Position numbers and translations under genes: made by a program. A DNA stretch of 49,953 bases from Methylomonas rosea. Lineage in GTDB: Bacteria > Pseudomonadota > Gammaproteobacteria > Methylococcales > Methylomonadaceae. This document shows, piece by piece, positions 41,560-49,953 of this stretch; the stretch's first letter is position 1; each line of letters begins with the position of its first letter. The stretch lies in NCBI RefSeq assembly GCF_024505055.1, contig NZ_JANIBL010000035.1:1-49953 (forward strand). The letters are read 5' to 3'. The notes under the pieces were generated by a model that was not told the origin of the DNA, ran no database searches, and saw only the letters and a program-made list of their open reading frames with translations.

Positions 41560-43365
41560 GTGGAAAAGGTAAATAAGCCCCTAGGAATTACTGAGGTGGT
41601 ATTACGTGACGCCCATCAGTCAATTCTGGCGACCCGGCTACGTATCGAAGACATGCTGCCGATTTGCGGGCAGCTTGATCAAATCGGTTACTGGTCCATC
41701 GAGTCATGGGGAGGCGCCACCTTTGATGCCTGCATTCGCTATTTGGGCGAAGATCCTTGGGAACGTTTGCGTCTGTTGAAAAAAGCCATGCCCAACACAC
41801 CGCAGCAAATGCTGTTCCGGGGGCAAAATATTTTGGGCTACCGGCATTATGCCGACGATGTGGTCGATAAATTTGTCGAGCGTTGCGTGGTCAACGGTAT
41901 AGACGTATTTCGGATTTTTGATGCGATGAACGATATGCGCAATATCGAACGTGCGATTAAAGCCGTGCTACATACCGATGCCCATGCTCAAGGCACTATT
42001 TCTTATACTACCAGCCCGGTGCACACCATCAAGAAATGGGTCGAGCAAGGCAAGCAAATTGAAGACATGGGGGCGCACTCCATCTGCATCAAAGACATGG
42101 CTGGACTGTTGACGCCATACGATGCTTATGAACTGATCAGCAAGCTGAAAAAAGCTGTGGCGATTCCGATTCATATGCAATGCCATGCCACTACCGGTTT
42201 GAGTGTGGGTACGTATATTAAGGCCATCGAAGCGGGTGTCGATAATCTCGATACCGCCATCTCGTCGCTGAGTATGACCTACGGTCACAGTCCCACCGAA
42301 ACCATTGTGGCGGCCATGGCCGGCCAAAAGCGCGAAACCGGTCTGGATTTAATCAAGCTGGAAAAAATCGCAGCTTATTTCCGGGAGGTGCGTAAAAAAT
42401 ATGCGCAATTCGAAGGCAGCCTGAAAGGCGTCGATGGCCGGATTTTGGTATCGCAAGTGCCGGGCGGCATGCTCACCAATATGGAAAGCCAGTTAAGAGA
42501 GCAGGGCGCTGCTGATCGTTTCGATGCGGTGATGCAGGAAATTCCTTTGGTGCGTAAAGACCTGGGATATATCCCACTGGTCACGCCCACTTCGCAAATT
42601 GTCGGCACCCAGGCCGTTTTGAACGTGCTAGCCGGAGAGCGTTACAAAACCATCAGCAAGGAAACGGCAGGCGTATTGAAAGGCGAATACGGCGCTACAC
42701 CGGCCCCTGTCGATAAGGAATTGCAGGCCCGCGTTCTGAATGGTGCCGAGCCGATTAGTTGCCGGCCTGCGGATTTGCTGGAAGCCGAAATGGACAAACT
42801 GGTTGCCGAAGTAAAAGCCAAAGCGGCCGTAGAAGGCGTGAAGCTGGCTGACAGTGTCGAAGAAGATGCGCTTATCGATGGCTTGTTTGCGCAAATAGGC
42901 TGGAAATTTATTCAAAACCGCGGTAACCCAGCGGCTTTTGAACCTGTGCCGGGGACTGAGAGTGCGGTAGCGCCTGTGCCCACAGCTGCCCAAAAAACTG
43001 GTGTCGCTGAGACTTATACCGTTAATGTCGATGGTAAAAACTATCACGTAGCCGTGGCGCCGGGCGGTGCCGACTTGGTCGTTAAACCGGTTACAGTGCA
43101 GTCCGTTTTGGATAGTGGTCCAATGTTGGCAGCGACCGCGCCTATCGTTAGCGGCAGTGGCTTTGTGGAATCGCCGCTGGCCGGTGTGGTGCTTAAAGTC
43201 AATGTCAATGTCGGCTCCCACCTCTCCGAAGGCGATGTGGTTTTGATTATGGAAGCGATGAAAATGGAAACCGAGATCCGCGCCAAAGTCGCCGGCATCG
43301 TCAGCGCGGTAAACGTCCGTCAGGGCGATTCTGTCGCGGTCGGCGACGTATTAGTCACCTTGTAA
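41560..43365 (+). CDS. oadA: Oxaloacetate decarboxylase alpha subunit (biotin-dependent)
   Basis: 601 residues from a GTG start at 41560 preceded by AGGAG. Residues ~5-270 form the carboxyltransferase TIM barrel: [27 protein letters not shown] and [11 protein letters not shown] with the metal-binding His pair. Residues ~275-465 form the conserved linker domain. After an Ala/Pro-rich spacer the C-terminal biotinyl domain carries [15 protein letters not shown] with the biotinylated Lys. It transfers the carboxyl group of oxaloacetate to biotin, giving pyruvate. Confidence 0.95.
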   Translation: MEKVNKPLGITEVVLRDAHQSILATRLRIEDMLPICGQLDQIGYWSIESWGGATFDACIRYLGEDPWERLRLLKKAMPNTPQQMLFRGQNILGYRHYADDVVDKFVERCVVNGIDVFRIFDAMNDMRNIERAIKAVLHTDAHAQGTISYTTSPVHTIKKWVEQGKQIEDMGAHSICIKDMAGLLTPYDAYELISKLKKAVAIPIHMQCHATTGLSVGTYIKAIEAGVDNLDTAISSLSMTYGHSPTETIVAAMAGQKRETGLDLIKLEKIAAYFREVRKKYAQFEGSLKGVDGRILVSQVPGGMLTNMESQLREQGAADRFDAVMQEIPLVRKDLGYIPLVTPTSQIVGTQAVLNVLAGERYKTISKETAGVLKGEYGATPAPVDKELQARVLNGAEPISCRPADLLEAEMDKLVAEVKAKAAVEGVKLADSVEEDALIDGLFAQIGWKFIQNRGNPAAFEPVPGTESAVAPVPTAAQKTGVAETYTVNVDGKNYHVAVAPGGADLVVKPVTVQSVLDSGPMLAATAPIVSGSGFVESPLAGVVLKVNVNVGSHLSEGDVVLIMEAMKMETEIRAKVAGIVSAVNVRQGDSVAVGDVLVTL

Positions 43366-43388
43366 TAATTCTTATCGTTAAAATGTAG

Positions 43389-43415
43389 TCTCGGTCTTAT
43401 AGCTTGGGGCCGAGA
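43389..43415 (+). repeat. Stem-loop between oadA and oadB
   Basis: TCTCGGTC (43389-43396) pairs with GGCCGAGA (43408-43415) with one G-T pair, loop of 11. There is no T-run. It lies in the 143-base gap and may tune the relative amounts of alpha and beta subunits. Confidence 0.4.
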
Positions 43416-43508
43416 TCTAAGTAATCCTCTGATCAGCTATTCGCGCCACGCTGCTGGCGGGCGCGGGTATCAGTGATTCTGATCAAACAACCGATTAATA
43501 CGTACTCC

Positions 43509-44636
43509 ATGGAAAATCTTAGACTGTTGTGGGAAAGCACGGGTATTTATAACGTTACCGGGCCGCAAGTGATTATGATGGCGGTCGGTTTTTTATTGCT
43601 GTATCTCGCCATCAAGAAAGGCTTTGAGCCCTTACTGCTATTGCCGATCGGTTTTGGCGCAGTGCTGAGTAATATACCGGTGGCTGGCATGATAGACGAG
43701 GGCGGGATCCTCTATTACCTGTATGGCGGTATCAAGGCCGGTATATTTCCGCTATTGATTTTCATGGGCGTCGGCGCGATGACCGATTTCGGACCGATGC
43801 TCGCCAATCCCAAAACCTTGTTTCTGGGCGCGGCCGCGCAATTCGGTATTTTTGCGACCCTATTCGGCGCACTGGCCTTGAATGCCGTTCCGGGCATGGA
43901 TTTTACGCTGAAACAGGCGGCGGCCATTGCCATTATCGGCGGTGCCGACGGTCCGACAGCGATCTATGTGGCGTCCAAATTGGCCCCTGAATTGTTAGGC
44001 GCAATTGCTGTGGCGGCATACTCCTACATGGCATTGGTGCCATTGATCCAGCCGCCCATTATGCGTGCATTGACCAGTGAACAAGAGCGCAGAATTGAAA
44101 TGCAACAGCTCAGAGTAGTCAGCAAGGCGGAAAAAATCGTGTTCCCGCTAATGTTACTGGTTTTAACCGCCATGCTGCTGCCGTCGGCGGCACCGCTGGT
44201 CGGCATGTTTTGCTTGGGAAATCTGATGAATGCCAGCGGCGTGGTGGACAGGCTAAGCAAAACCGCGCAAAACGAATTGATTAATATCGTCACCATCTTC
44301 CTGGGCTTGTCGGTTGGCTCCAAACTGAGTGCCGAGGCGTTTTTGAAAATGGAAACGCTGGGTATTTTGGGTTTGGGTGCCGTGGCGTTTTCTATTGGTA
44401 CGGCTAGTGGCGTAATCATGGCAAAAATTATGAATCGTTTTAGCAGTACGCCGATCAATCCTTTGATTGGTGCCGCTGGTGTTTCCGCTGTGCCTATGGC
44501 AGCCAGGGTAGCCAATAAAATCGGTTTGGAAAGCAACCCGCATAACTTCCTGTTAATGCATGCGATGGGACCGAACGTAGCCGGTGTGATCGGCTCGGCA
44601 GTCGCGGCGGGCGTGTTGTTGAGTTTGGTGCGTTAA
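43509..44636 (+). CDS. oadB: Na+-translocating oxaloacetate decarboxylase beta subunit
   Basis: The start is placed at ATG 43509 ([15 protein letters not shown]), where family similarity begins; 375 residues. About nine membrane helices. Visible family motifs: [38 protein letters not shown] with the Asp in the ion path, [20 protein letters not shown] and [20 protein letters not shown]. It decarboxylates carboxybiotin and exports Na+. The Na+ gradient could be used by the antiporter and SulP-type carriers elsewhere in the cell. Confidence 0.95.
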   Translation: MENLRLLWESTGIYNVTGPQVIMMAVGFLLLYLAIKKGFEPLLLLPIGFGAVLSNIPVAGMIDEGGILYYLYGGIKAGIFPLLIFMGVGAMTDFGPMLANPKTLFLGAAAQFGIFATLFGALALNAVPGMDFTLKQAAAIAIIGGADGPTAIYVASKLAPELLGAIAVAAYSYMALVPLIQPPIMRALTSEQERRIEMQQLRVVSKAEKIVFPLMLLVLTAMLLPSAAPLVGMFCLGNLMNASGVVDRLSKTAQNELINIVTIFLGLSVGSKLSAEAFLKMETLGILGLGAVAFSIGTASGVIMAKIMNRFSSTPINPLIGAAGVSAVPMAARVANKIGLESNPHNFLLMHAMGPNVAGVIGSAVAAGVLLSLVR

Positions 44637-44650
44637 TACCAAGACCCATT

Positions 44651-45892
44651 ATGAGTGCTCAGTCAGCCAAGGATACGCCGATCAAGGTGCTTTGGCTGAC
44701 GTCAAGTTATCCTCGCAGTAAAGACGACAGCGCTTCGGTTTTCTTGCGCTATTTAGCGGAAGCACTGGTAAATCAGAAAGTTAGTCTTTGTATACTTTCT
44801 CCGGATCATCCGGAAGTCCAGGCAACTAAGCAACCTGACGGTATAGTCTGTCGCCATTTTCGCTATTTTTGGCCGCGTAAGCTACAAATCTTGGCTTACG
44901 GTTCAGGGATTTTGCCCAACTTGCGGGCCGCGCCGTGGCTGTTATTCCAGGTGCCTTTTTTCATTCTGTCTATGTTTATTGCTGCGGCCTGGACTATGGT
45001 TGTCCAGCGGCCGTCATTGATACACGCACATTGGATTTTTCCGCAAGGTACGATAGCGGTATTGCTAGGCAAGCTGCTCAGAGTCCCTGTGTTGGTGACC
45101 GCCCATGGCGGTGACGCCTTTGCGTTACGAGGTAGCTTTTTAGGGGCTATCAAGCGCTGGACCATAAAGCATTGCGCAGCTTGGACCAGTAACACCAATG
45201 CCACTGCCGATGCCGTAGGCCCGGATTTGCCCAAGCCGCATATCATTCCGATGGGCATAGACTATGAAAAATTTGCTGCCGGCAATGCTGAAGCCGTTCT
45301 CAAGCCAAACAATCAGCAAAAAACAATTCTATTATTTGTCGGGCGCTTGGTTGAAAAAAAAGGCGTAGCCGATCTGATAGCGGCTGTATCTGGTTTGCCT
45401 AACGATCTACTTGGCAGAGTGGAGTTATGGATTATTGGTGATGGAGCCTTACGTAATAAGCTGCGAGCGCTGGCGGTTGAATATAAAATTGACGAACAAG
45501 TAGTTTTTTACGGTAAGTTACCAAACATTAGTTTGCCTGATTATTATGCAGCCGCCGACATTTTTATTGCCCCTTCTATTGTCGACGCACAGGGAGATAC
45601 GGAAGGGCAGGGCGTGATTTTACTGGAAGCGATGGCTAGTGGTTCTGCTGTGATAAGTACCCGTACGGGTGGGATTGCCGAAATAATAGAGCATGGAAAA
45701 ACTGGTTTATTGGTTGAACCTAAACAAGTAAAGTCGCTTTCAGATGCTATCAAGCAGTTATTATTGGATGAGTCATTAAGGCAAGGACAGTGTGCATTGG
45801 GTAAGCTGGCGGCAGAATCTTATGATTGGAAAGAGATTGCTAGGAAGTTTATAGATATTTATAACCGACAATCGTGCAGTACTATGCGGTAG
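44651..45892 (+). CDS. Glycosyltransferase family 4 protein
   Basis: 413 residues, GT-B fold. The N-terminal half has VLWLTSSYPRSKDDSASVFL, and VTAHGGDAFALRG in the acceptor domain. The donor domain has LLFVGRLVEKKGVADLIAAV (~226-245) and IFIAPSIVDAQGDTEGQGVI, then LLEAMASGSAVISTRTGG, containing the acidic E-x7-E-type motif that binds the nucleotide sugar. It adds a sugar to a lipid-linked glycan; which sugar is unknown. It begins 15 bases after oadB and opens the surface-polysaccharide block. Confidence 0.92.
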   Translation: MSAQSAKDTPIKVLWLTSSYPRSKDDSASVFLRYLAEALVNQKVSLCILSPDHPEVQATKQPDGIVCRHFRYFWPRKLQILAYGSGILPNLRAAPWLLFQVPFFILSMFIAAAWTMVVQRPSLIHAHWIFPQGTIAVLLGKLLRVPVLVTAHGGDAFALRGSFLGAIKRWTIKHCAAWTSNTNATADAVGPDLPKPHIIPMGIDYEKFAAGNAEAVLKPNNQQKTILLFVGRLVEKKGVADLIAAVSGLPNDLLGRVELWIIGDGALRNKLRALAVEYKIDEQVVFYGKLPNISLPDYYAAADIFIAPSIVDAQGDTEGQGVILLEAMASGSAVISTRTGGIAEIIEHGKTGLLVEPKQVKSLSDAIKQLLLDESLRQGQCALGKLAAESYDWKEIARKFIDIYNRQSCSTMR

Positions 45893-45921
45893 GTAATTCG
45901 CCCACTTAATCGTTTGATGTA

Positions 45922-46992
45922 ATGAACATCTACTTTCTGTGTAAGCGCTATTACACTAACAAAGATCTTATCAATGATCGCTTTGGACGGCTTTACCATT
46001 TGCCGGCGCAATTGATGACTCATGGTGACAATATTGTTGTTGATGCCATCGACTATCGAAATCGCACAGAAATAAACGTTGACGAAGCAGGTGTTTCTTT
46101 TCATACCATCCCCGTAACGCCAACTAAAATACCTCTATTCCTATGGGATGCTTACCGTAATGCTTGTATTGCCAAACCTGATGTTCTCATCGCTAGTGGC
46201 GACATTTACATCGGCTATTTAGGGCTTTGGATAGCTAGAAGACTGGGAGTGCGGTTTGTCTACGATGTGTATGATTATTACCCAGCTTTCCGGATTAATC
46301 GGTTTAAGGGACTAGCGTGGCTGTTTGATCATACGGTTAAGAACGCCGATTTAGTTTTATGTGCCAGCCAGCCTCTATTACAAAAAGTTCTTACCGGACT
46401 TAACCAAAATGCTTTATTAATTGAAAACGGAGTTGATACGGCCTTATTCAATAAAGGCGATCGCTATCTGTCCAGAAAAGATATTAAGCTACCGGCTGAT
46501 ATTCCATTGGTTGGTTATTTCGGTTCAATCACGCCATCCCGAGGACCGCTGTTGATCGAAGCCTGTCGAAGGGTCAGATTGGCTGTGCCGAATTTGCGTC
46601 TTGTATTGGCCGGACGAATAACGGATGTCTACCTTAACGAGCCGTGGATAGACTATTTTGGTGAGTTGGAGCAATCTGACATACCAAAACTTATTCAAGC
46701 TTGTGATGTGGTATGCGTGCCATATGCCGATGACACATTTAATAGTCTGTCCGGTGCATGCAAAATCGCGGAATACCTTGCTTGCGGAAAACCGGTTGTA
46801 GCTACACGGGTTTCCAGTCACGAACGGATATTTATTGACGCGCCGTCATCCATCTGCGACCTCAAGCCAGCCAGTATGGCTAAAGCAATTCTCTCGCAGC
46901 TTCAGCATCCGGAAATAGTCTCGTTTCCGGAAGAATTGGCTTGGCAAGCAATTGGTCAAAAACTTTATGAAGCTTTGACTAAGCTTGTCTGA
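45922..46992 (+). CDS. Glycosyltransferase family 4 protein
   Basis: 356 residues. The N-terminal Rossmann half (IYFLCKRYYTNKDLINDRFG, and later RFVYDVYDYYPAFR) and donor half (GYFGSITPSRGPLLIEACRR, then CDVVCVPYADDTFNS and KIAEYLACGKPVVATRVSS) fit GT4. The donor acidic residue lies in KIAEYLACGKP. The acceptor and sugar are unknown. The stop shares one base with the next start. Confidence 0.88.
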   Translation: MNIYFLCKRYYTNKDLINDRFGRLYHLPAQLMTHGDNIVVDAIDYRNRTEINVDEAGVSFHTIPVTPTKIPLFLWDAYRNACIAKPDVLIASGDIYIGYLGLWIARRLGVRFVYDVYDYYPAFRINRFKGLAWLFDHTVKNADLVLCASQPLLQKVLTGLNQNALLIENGVDTALFNKGDRYLSRKDIKLPADIPLVGYFGSITPSRGPLLIEACRRVRLAVPNLRLVLAGRITDVYLNEPWIDYFGELEQSDIPKLIQACDVVCVPYADDTFNSLSGACKIAEYLACGKPVVATRVSSHERIFIDAPSSICDLKPASMAKAILSQLQHPEIVSFPEELAWQAIGQKLYEALTKLV

Positions 46993-47867
46993 TGAAAAAT
47001 CTTTTTATCGTCATTACTGACTTTAACGGTTACGCGCAAACTCAACGTTGTCTGCAGGCATTAGCGGCGAGCCAGTATCGTACGTTCACTGTTTTGTTAG
47101 TCGATCACGGCACCACCGACATCACGCGTATTGGTCTGGCTAGGGATTTTCCGGATGTGATTTGCCTCGAAGGTTCATCCGAGCTTTGGTGGACTGGCGC
47201 AACTAATTTGGGGATTCGTGCGGCTATAGAGCATGGCGCGGACTATGTCATGTTGCTAAACAACGATTGTTATGTGGCCCCGGATACTGCGGGTCACCTG
47301 GTCCAATTGACTGAAGCATACCCCAAAGCCATTATCGCTCCGGTGCAGCGCGATTGGCAAACAGGACAAATAACTTCCATCAGTCCCAGTACTTGCTTTT
47401 TGTTGGGGTTTTCTACGATAGCCGGCCCAAAACAATTTAGCGCCGACATGCTTACTAGAGATATTCTCCCTGTCAAGCTAATCGTGGGTGGCAGGGGAAC
47501 GCTAATTCCGGTTGCAGTGTTTAACAAAATAGGCTTGTTAGATGAAAAACGCTTGCCGCATTATGGTGCCGATCATGATTTTTATTTGCGTGCCGGAAAA
47601 CAGAAAATTTCCCTTAATGTAGCGCCTCATGTATTCGTGAATATTGATGCTCATAGAACCAGTCAGGCTAGTAATCCAGCTAGGCTTAGTTTATTAGGAT
47701 TTATGCAATCTTTGACCAGTGTTAGTTCCCATCGCAATATAAGAGATGTTGTTACCTTGTTCGAGATTCACTACCCTTTTTCAGGGTTATACAAACTAGG
47801 GGTGGCGCTATATTTTATGCGCTATTTTATTGTATATTTATTTAATAGAGCGCGATGTGTTATTTGA
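46992..47867 (+). CDS. Glycosyltransferase family 2 protein (rhamnosyltransferase-like)
   Basis: 291 residues, GT-A fold: LFIVITDFNGYAQTQRCLQA, VLLVDHGTTDIT, SSELWWTGATNLGIRAAIEH and VMLLNNDCYVAPD (DxD-like NND). VGGRGTLIPVAVFNKIGLLD then HYGADHDFYLRAGKQ give the base-containing acceptor loop. It resembles rhamnosyl- and related GT2 transferases of O-antigen clusters. A C-terminal hydrophobic segment may anchor it to the membrane. It starts on the stop of the preceding GT4 gene. Confidence 0.9.
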   Translation: MKNLFIVITDFNGYAQTQRCLQALAASQYRTFTVLLVDHGTTDITRIGLARDFPDVICLEGSSELWWTGATNLGIRAAIEHGADYVMLLNNDCYVAPDTAGHLVQLTEAYPKAIIAPVQRDWQTGQITSISPSTCFLLGFSTIAGPKQFSADMLTRDILPVKLIVGGRGTLIPVAVFNKIGLLDEKRLPHYGADHDFYLRAGKQKISLNVAPHVFVNIDAHRTSQASNPARLSLLGFMQSLTSVSSHRNIRDVVTLFEIHYPFSGLYKLGVALYFMRYFIVYLFNRARCVI

Positions 47868-47943
47868 TAATTAAAACATTAACTATCATTCGCTATAATT
47901 TATTCTTGCGTAAACCGGTGTTAAAGTAATAGCTGGTGCCAAA

Positions 47944-49233
47944 TTGAGAATTATTAAGAAATTTTTATTTGAGTATAAAGAAAGCATTGTTCTAAGGCGC
48001 TTTATAAAGTTATTTAGTGTGGATAGCTTTGTTAAAGCTTCAGGAATAATTTTTCTGCCGGTATATCTTCATTTGATGACGCAAGAAGAATATGCTGTAT
48101 TCAATTATATGTTGTCAGTTATAGGTACTTTTGGACTGGTTCTTAATTTTGGGTTATATGTTTCTCAAATAAAGCTATATCATAGTTTGCGTGGTGAAGA
48201 AAGGGCGTCTTTATTGTATACAATTAATGTTGTTTTAATTGTTTTTTTAATAATATTTCTTGCTCCGTTATACTTTTTTGGTTGGGATGATGTTCTTGTT
48301 AATAGTTTATTTTCTAAATCTATTGCTTATCATGATTATAGATGGCTAATATTGATTGGCATGATAAGTTCAGTTTACTCATGCATGTTGTTGTATTTTT
48401 TTATGGCAGAGGAGCTCGTTGCCGAGCAACAATTATATAACCTATTTCGATTTATAATAGGCACTGGGGTTGGAATCTCTGCAATGTACTGGCTAGCGGG
48501 TGATAAGGCTGATATACGTGCAAAAGCATATTTATTCAGTGAAATATTCGCGCTTACATTTTTTTTTCGTTTTTATATTAATGTTGTACGTCCTAAGATG
48601 GATGTGGATTTGGCAATAAAAGCTTTAAAAATAGGGTTTCCAATAATGTGTTCGGCTATATTGGGTATTATTGTCAATTTTTCTGATAAATATTTTATTG
48701 AAAAATATTGCTCATTGGCTGATTTGTCGATTTACTATTTGTCATTCACTTTAGCAAATATAGTTACTATTATTTTTTCGGCATTCCAAAATGTTTGGCT
48801 TCCTTTGTTTTTAAAAGAAAAAGATGTATACCTGAATCTGGCTAAAACGAAAAAAACATTTCTAATCTTAGGTGCGGTATTTGTTATTGTGGCGCTTTTT
48901 ATATGGTTTGGTTTGTTTGTGGCTATATCCTTTGAAATAATAGATGAAAAATACTCAGGTGTCCTACGGATTTTACCTTATACAATGATTACATGTATTA
49001 TTTCTGGACTTACCGGGTTATTAATTAATTATGTTATCTACTGGAATGTGACTTTTCTGACTATTTTGTTCGGTGTGCTTGTTGCGTGCATTAGTTTGCC
49101 TCTAAATTATTTTGGGTCAAAGTTCTATGGTATTCTAGGAGTTTCGGTTGTTGGGGTGCTTGTAAGCGCAGTGCAGTTTAATTTATATTGTATTTTTATT
49201 CTGATCAAGAAGAAACATTATGCGAATATTTAA
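47944..49233 (+). CDS. Oligosaccharide flippase (Wzx-like)
   Basis: 429 residues, about 12 membrane helices, PST/MATE-like polysaccharide export family (SVDSFVKASGIIFLPVYLHL near the N-terminus; MLSVIGTFGLVLNFGLYVS). It would flip lipid-linked repeat units across the inner membrane. The frame begins at a TTG (47944) with no strong ribosome site and no early ATG, so the exact start is uncertain. Markedly AT-rich compared with genes before 44 kb, consistent with transfer. Confidence 0.85.
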   Translation: MRIIKKFLFEYKESIVLRRFIKLFSVDSFVKASGIIFLPVYLHLMTQEEYAVFNYMLSVIGTFGLVLNFGLYVSQIKLYHSLRGEERASLLYTINVVLIVFLIIFLAPLYFFGWDDVLVNSLFSKSIAYHDYRWLILIGMISSVYSCMLLYFFMAEELVAEQQLYNLFRFIIGTGVGISAMYWLAGDKADIRAKAYLFSEIFALTFFFRFYINVVRPKMDVDLAIKALKIGFPIMCSAILGIIVNFSDKYFIEKYCSLADLSIYYLSFTLANIVTIIFSAFQNVWLPLFLKEKDVYLNLAKTKKTFLILGAVFVIVALFIWFGLFVAISFEIIDEKYSGVLRILPYTMITCIISGLTGLLINYVIYWNVTFLTILFGVLVACISLPLNYFGSKFYGILGVSVVGVLVSAVQFNLYCIFILIKKKHYANI

Positions 49234-49951
49234 ATATTCGGCTTCGTATTTTCGGTTTGCTTGTTTTTTTTTTATAACGGAAGGTGACTTAAAAATATTA
49301 TGGTACGCTCTTCGTTATTTTTATCGTTGTTTAAAGTTATACAATAATCCAGCTCATAATTGTATTCTCGATGAAAAGCCTTGGATGTCATTTCCGGTCA
49401 TTAAATTTTTGGAGAAAATAATAAATAATGACTTTAGGGTATTTGAATACGGATCCGGGGGGAGTACGCTATTTTTTTCTCAAAGAGTAAAGGAGTTGGT
49501 GTCTGTTGAGCATGATAGAAATTGGTATCAAGTTGTAAAAGAAATGCTTGCCAATAGAGGTTGTATAAATATTAACTACAAATTAGTTATTCCGACATAT
49601 ACCGATCATTATGATCATGCCTTGGTGTCTATTCCAGATGCTTATATTTCAGCCGATGATAATTCGGTTGGAATGTCTTATGAAGACTATTCTAAAACTA
49701 TATTAGCATATCCAGATAATTATTTCGATCTGGTTGTTGTTGACGGGCGCTGTAGACCTTCTTGCATGTTTCATTCTCTAAATAAAGTAAAAGTAAACGG
49801 TTTTTTATTGTTAGATCAATCGGAGAGAAAATACTATTTAGAGAAAATGGAATCTTATTTTAAAGAAAGTGACTGGTCGAAAGTATCTATTTCTGGACCA
49901 TTACCATATAGCTTGCATTTTACAAAGGCAACTTTTTTTAAGAAAAAATAA
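49220..49951 (+). CDS. SAM-dependent methyltransferase-like protein
   Basis: 243 residues. DFRVFEYGSGGSTLFFSQRV (~73-92) is the SAM-binding glycine loop with the preceding acidic Glu, VSVEHDRNWYQ the ribose-binding acidic strand, and YFDLVVVDGRCRPS (~170-183) the following strand and loop. This is the class I pattern of small sugar or lipid methyltransferases found in glycan clusters. The start overlaps the flippase gene by 14 bases. Complete at the window edge. Strongly AT-rich. The target is unknown. Confidence 0.78.
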   Translation: MRIFKYSASYFRFACFFFITEGDLKILWYALRYFYRCLKLYNNPAHNCILDEKPWMSFPVIKFLEKIINNDFRVFEYGSGGSTLFFSQRVKELVSVEHDRNWYQVVKEMLANRGCININYKLVIPTYTDHYDHALVSIPDAYISADDNSVGMSYEDYSKTILAYPDNYFDLVVVDGRCRPSCMFHSLNKVKVNGFLLLDQSERKYYLEKMESYFKESDWSKVSISGPLPYSLHFTKATFFKKK

Positions 49952-49953
49952 AC

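Overview
The window looks like chromosomal DNA of a gammaproteobacterial methylotroph, most likely a Methylomonas-like methanotroph of the Methylococcales. The main clue is an mtdB-type methylene-tetrahydromethanopterin dehydrogenase at 8.6-9.5 kb, an enzyme of H4MPT-linked C1 oxidation. The gcvR-bcp pair, a Na+-pumping oxaloacetate decarboxylase (oadGAB), pgaBCD and moderate GC fit that group. No rRNA, tRNA or CRISPR array was recognised. The genus is an inference.

Layout. 0-1.2 kb: the C-terminal end of an RND efflux permease. 1.5-5.5 kb: a glutathione S-transferase-like gene converging on a LysR regulator, which is divergent from a tautomerase/dehalogenase-like gene followed by a terminator and an aldehyde dehydrogenase. 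5.5-8.6 kb: an AT-rich accessory patch with a PD-(D/E)XK-like protein and a secreted TPR protein of unknown function. 8.6-13.4 kb: mtdB, a periplasmic cupin, a DUF885 protein, a nine-unit 21-bp tandem repeat and a TPMT-type methyltransferase.

13.4-25.9 kb is the most coherent block. It is an all-plus-strand run: cydP, cydA, cydB, cydX, a DUF2892 membrane protein, sulfide:quinone oxidoreductase, TolC/adaptor/RND efflux genes, a cupin and a four-cysteine Crp/Fnr regulator. Upstream lie a sigma-54-like -24/-12 element and five TGTTTCA/TGAAAC boxes. SQR would feed electrons from sulfide into quinol and the sulfide-tolerant bd oxidase would reduce oxygen, so the block reads as a sulfide detoxification and respiration module. 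A 59-residue membrane protein converges on its end.

26-30.6 kb: a flavin-dependent halogenase-like protein, a CPA2 antiporter and a CrtI-like flavoprotein. 30.8-32.8 kb: a two-gene PadR / permease-prefix-domain operon with a palindromic operator inside its promoter, then a mazEF-type toxin-antitoxin pair with its own operator. Several hairpin repeats are scattered through this stretch. 33-36 kb: a DUF2130 coiled-coil protein and a SulP anion transporter.

36.3-40 kb: pgaBCD (poly-N-acetylglucosamine export, without pgaA). 40-41.1 kb: gcvR-like and bcp. 41.3-44.6 kb: oadG-oadA-oadB. 44.6 kb to the end: a surface-polysaccharide cluster (two GT4 and one GT2 glycosyltransferases, a flippase and a methyltransferase-like protein) that becomes strongly AT-rich, as expected for a variable, transferred glycan locus.
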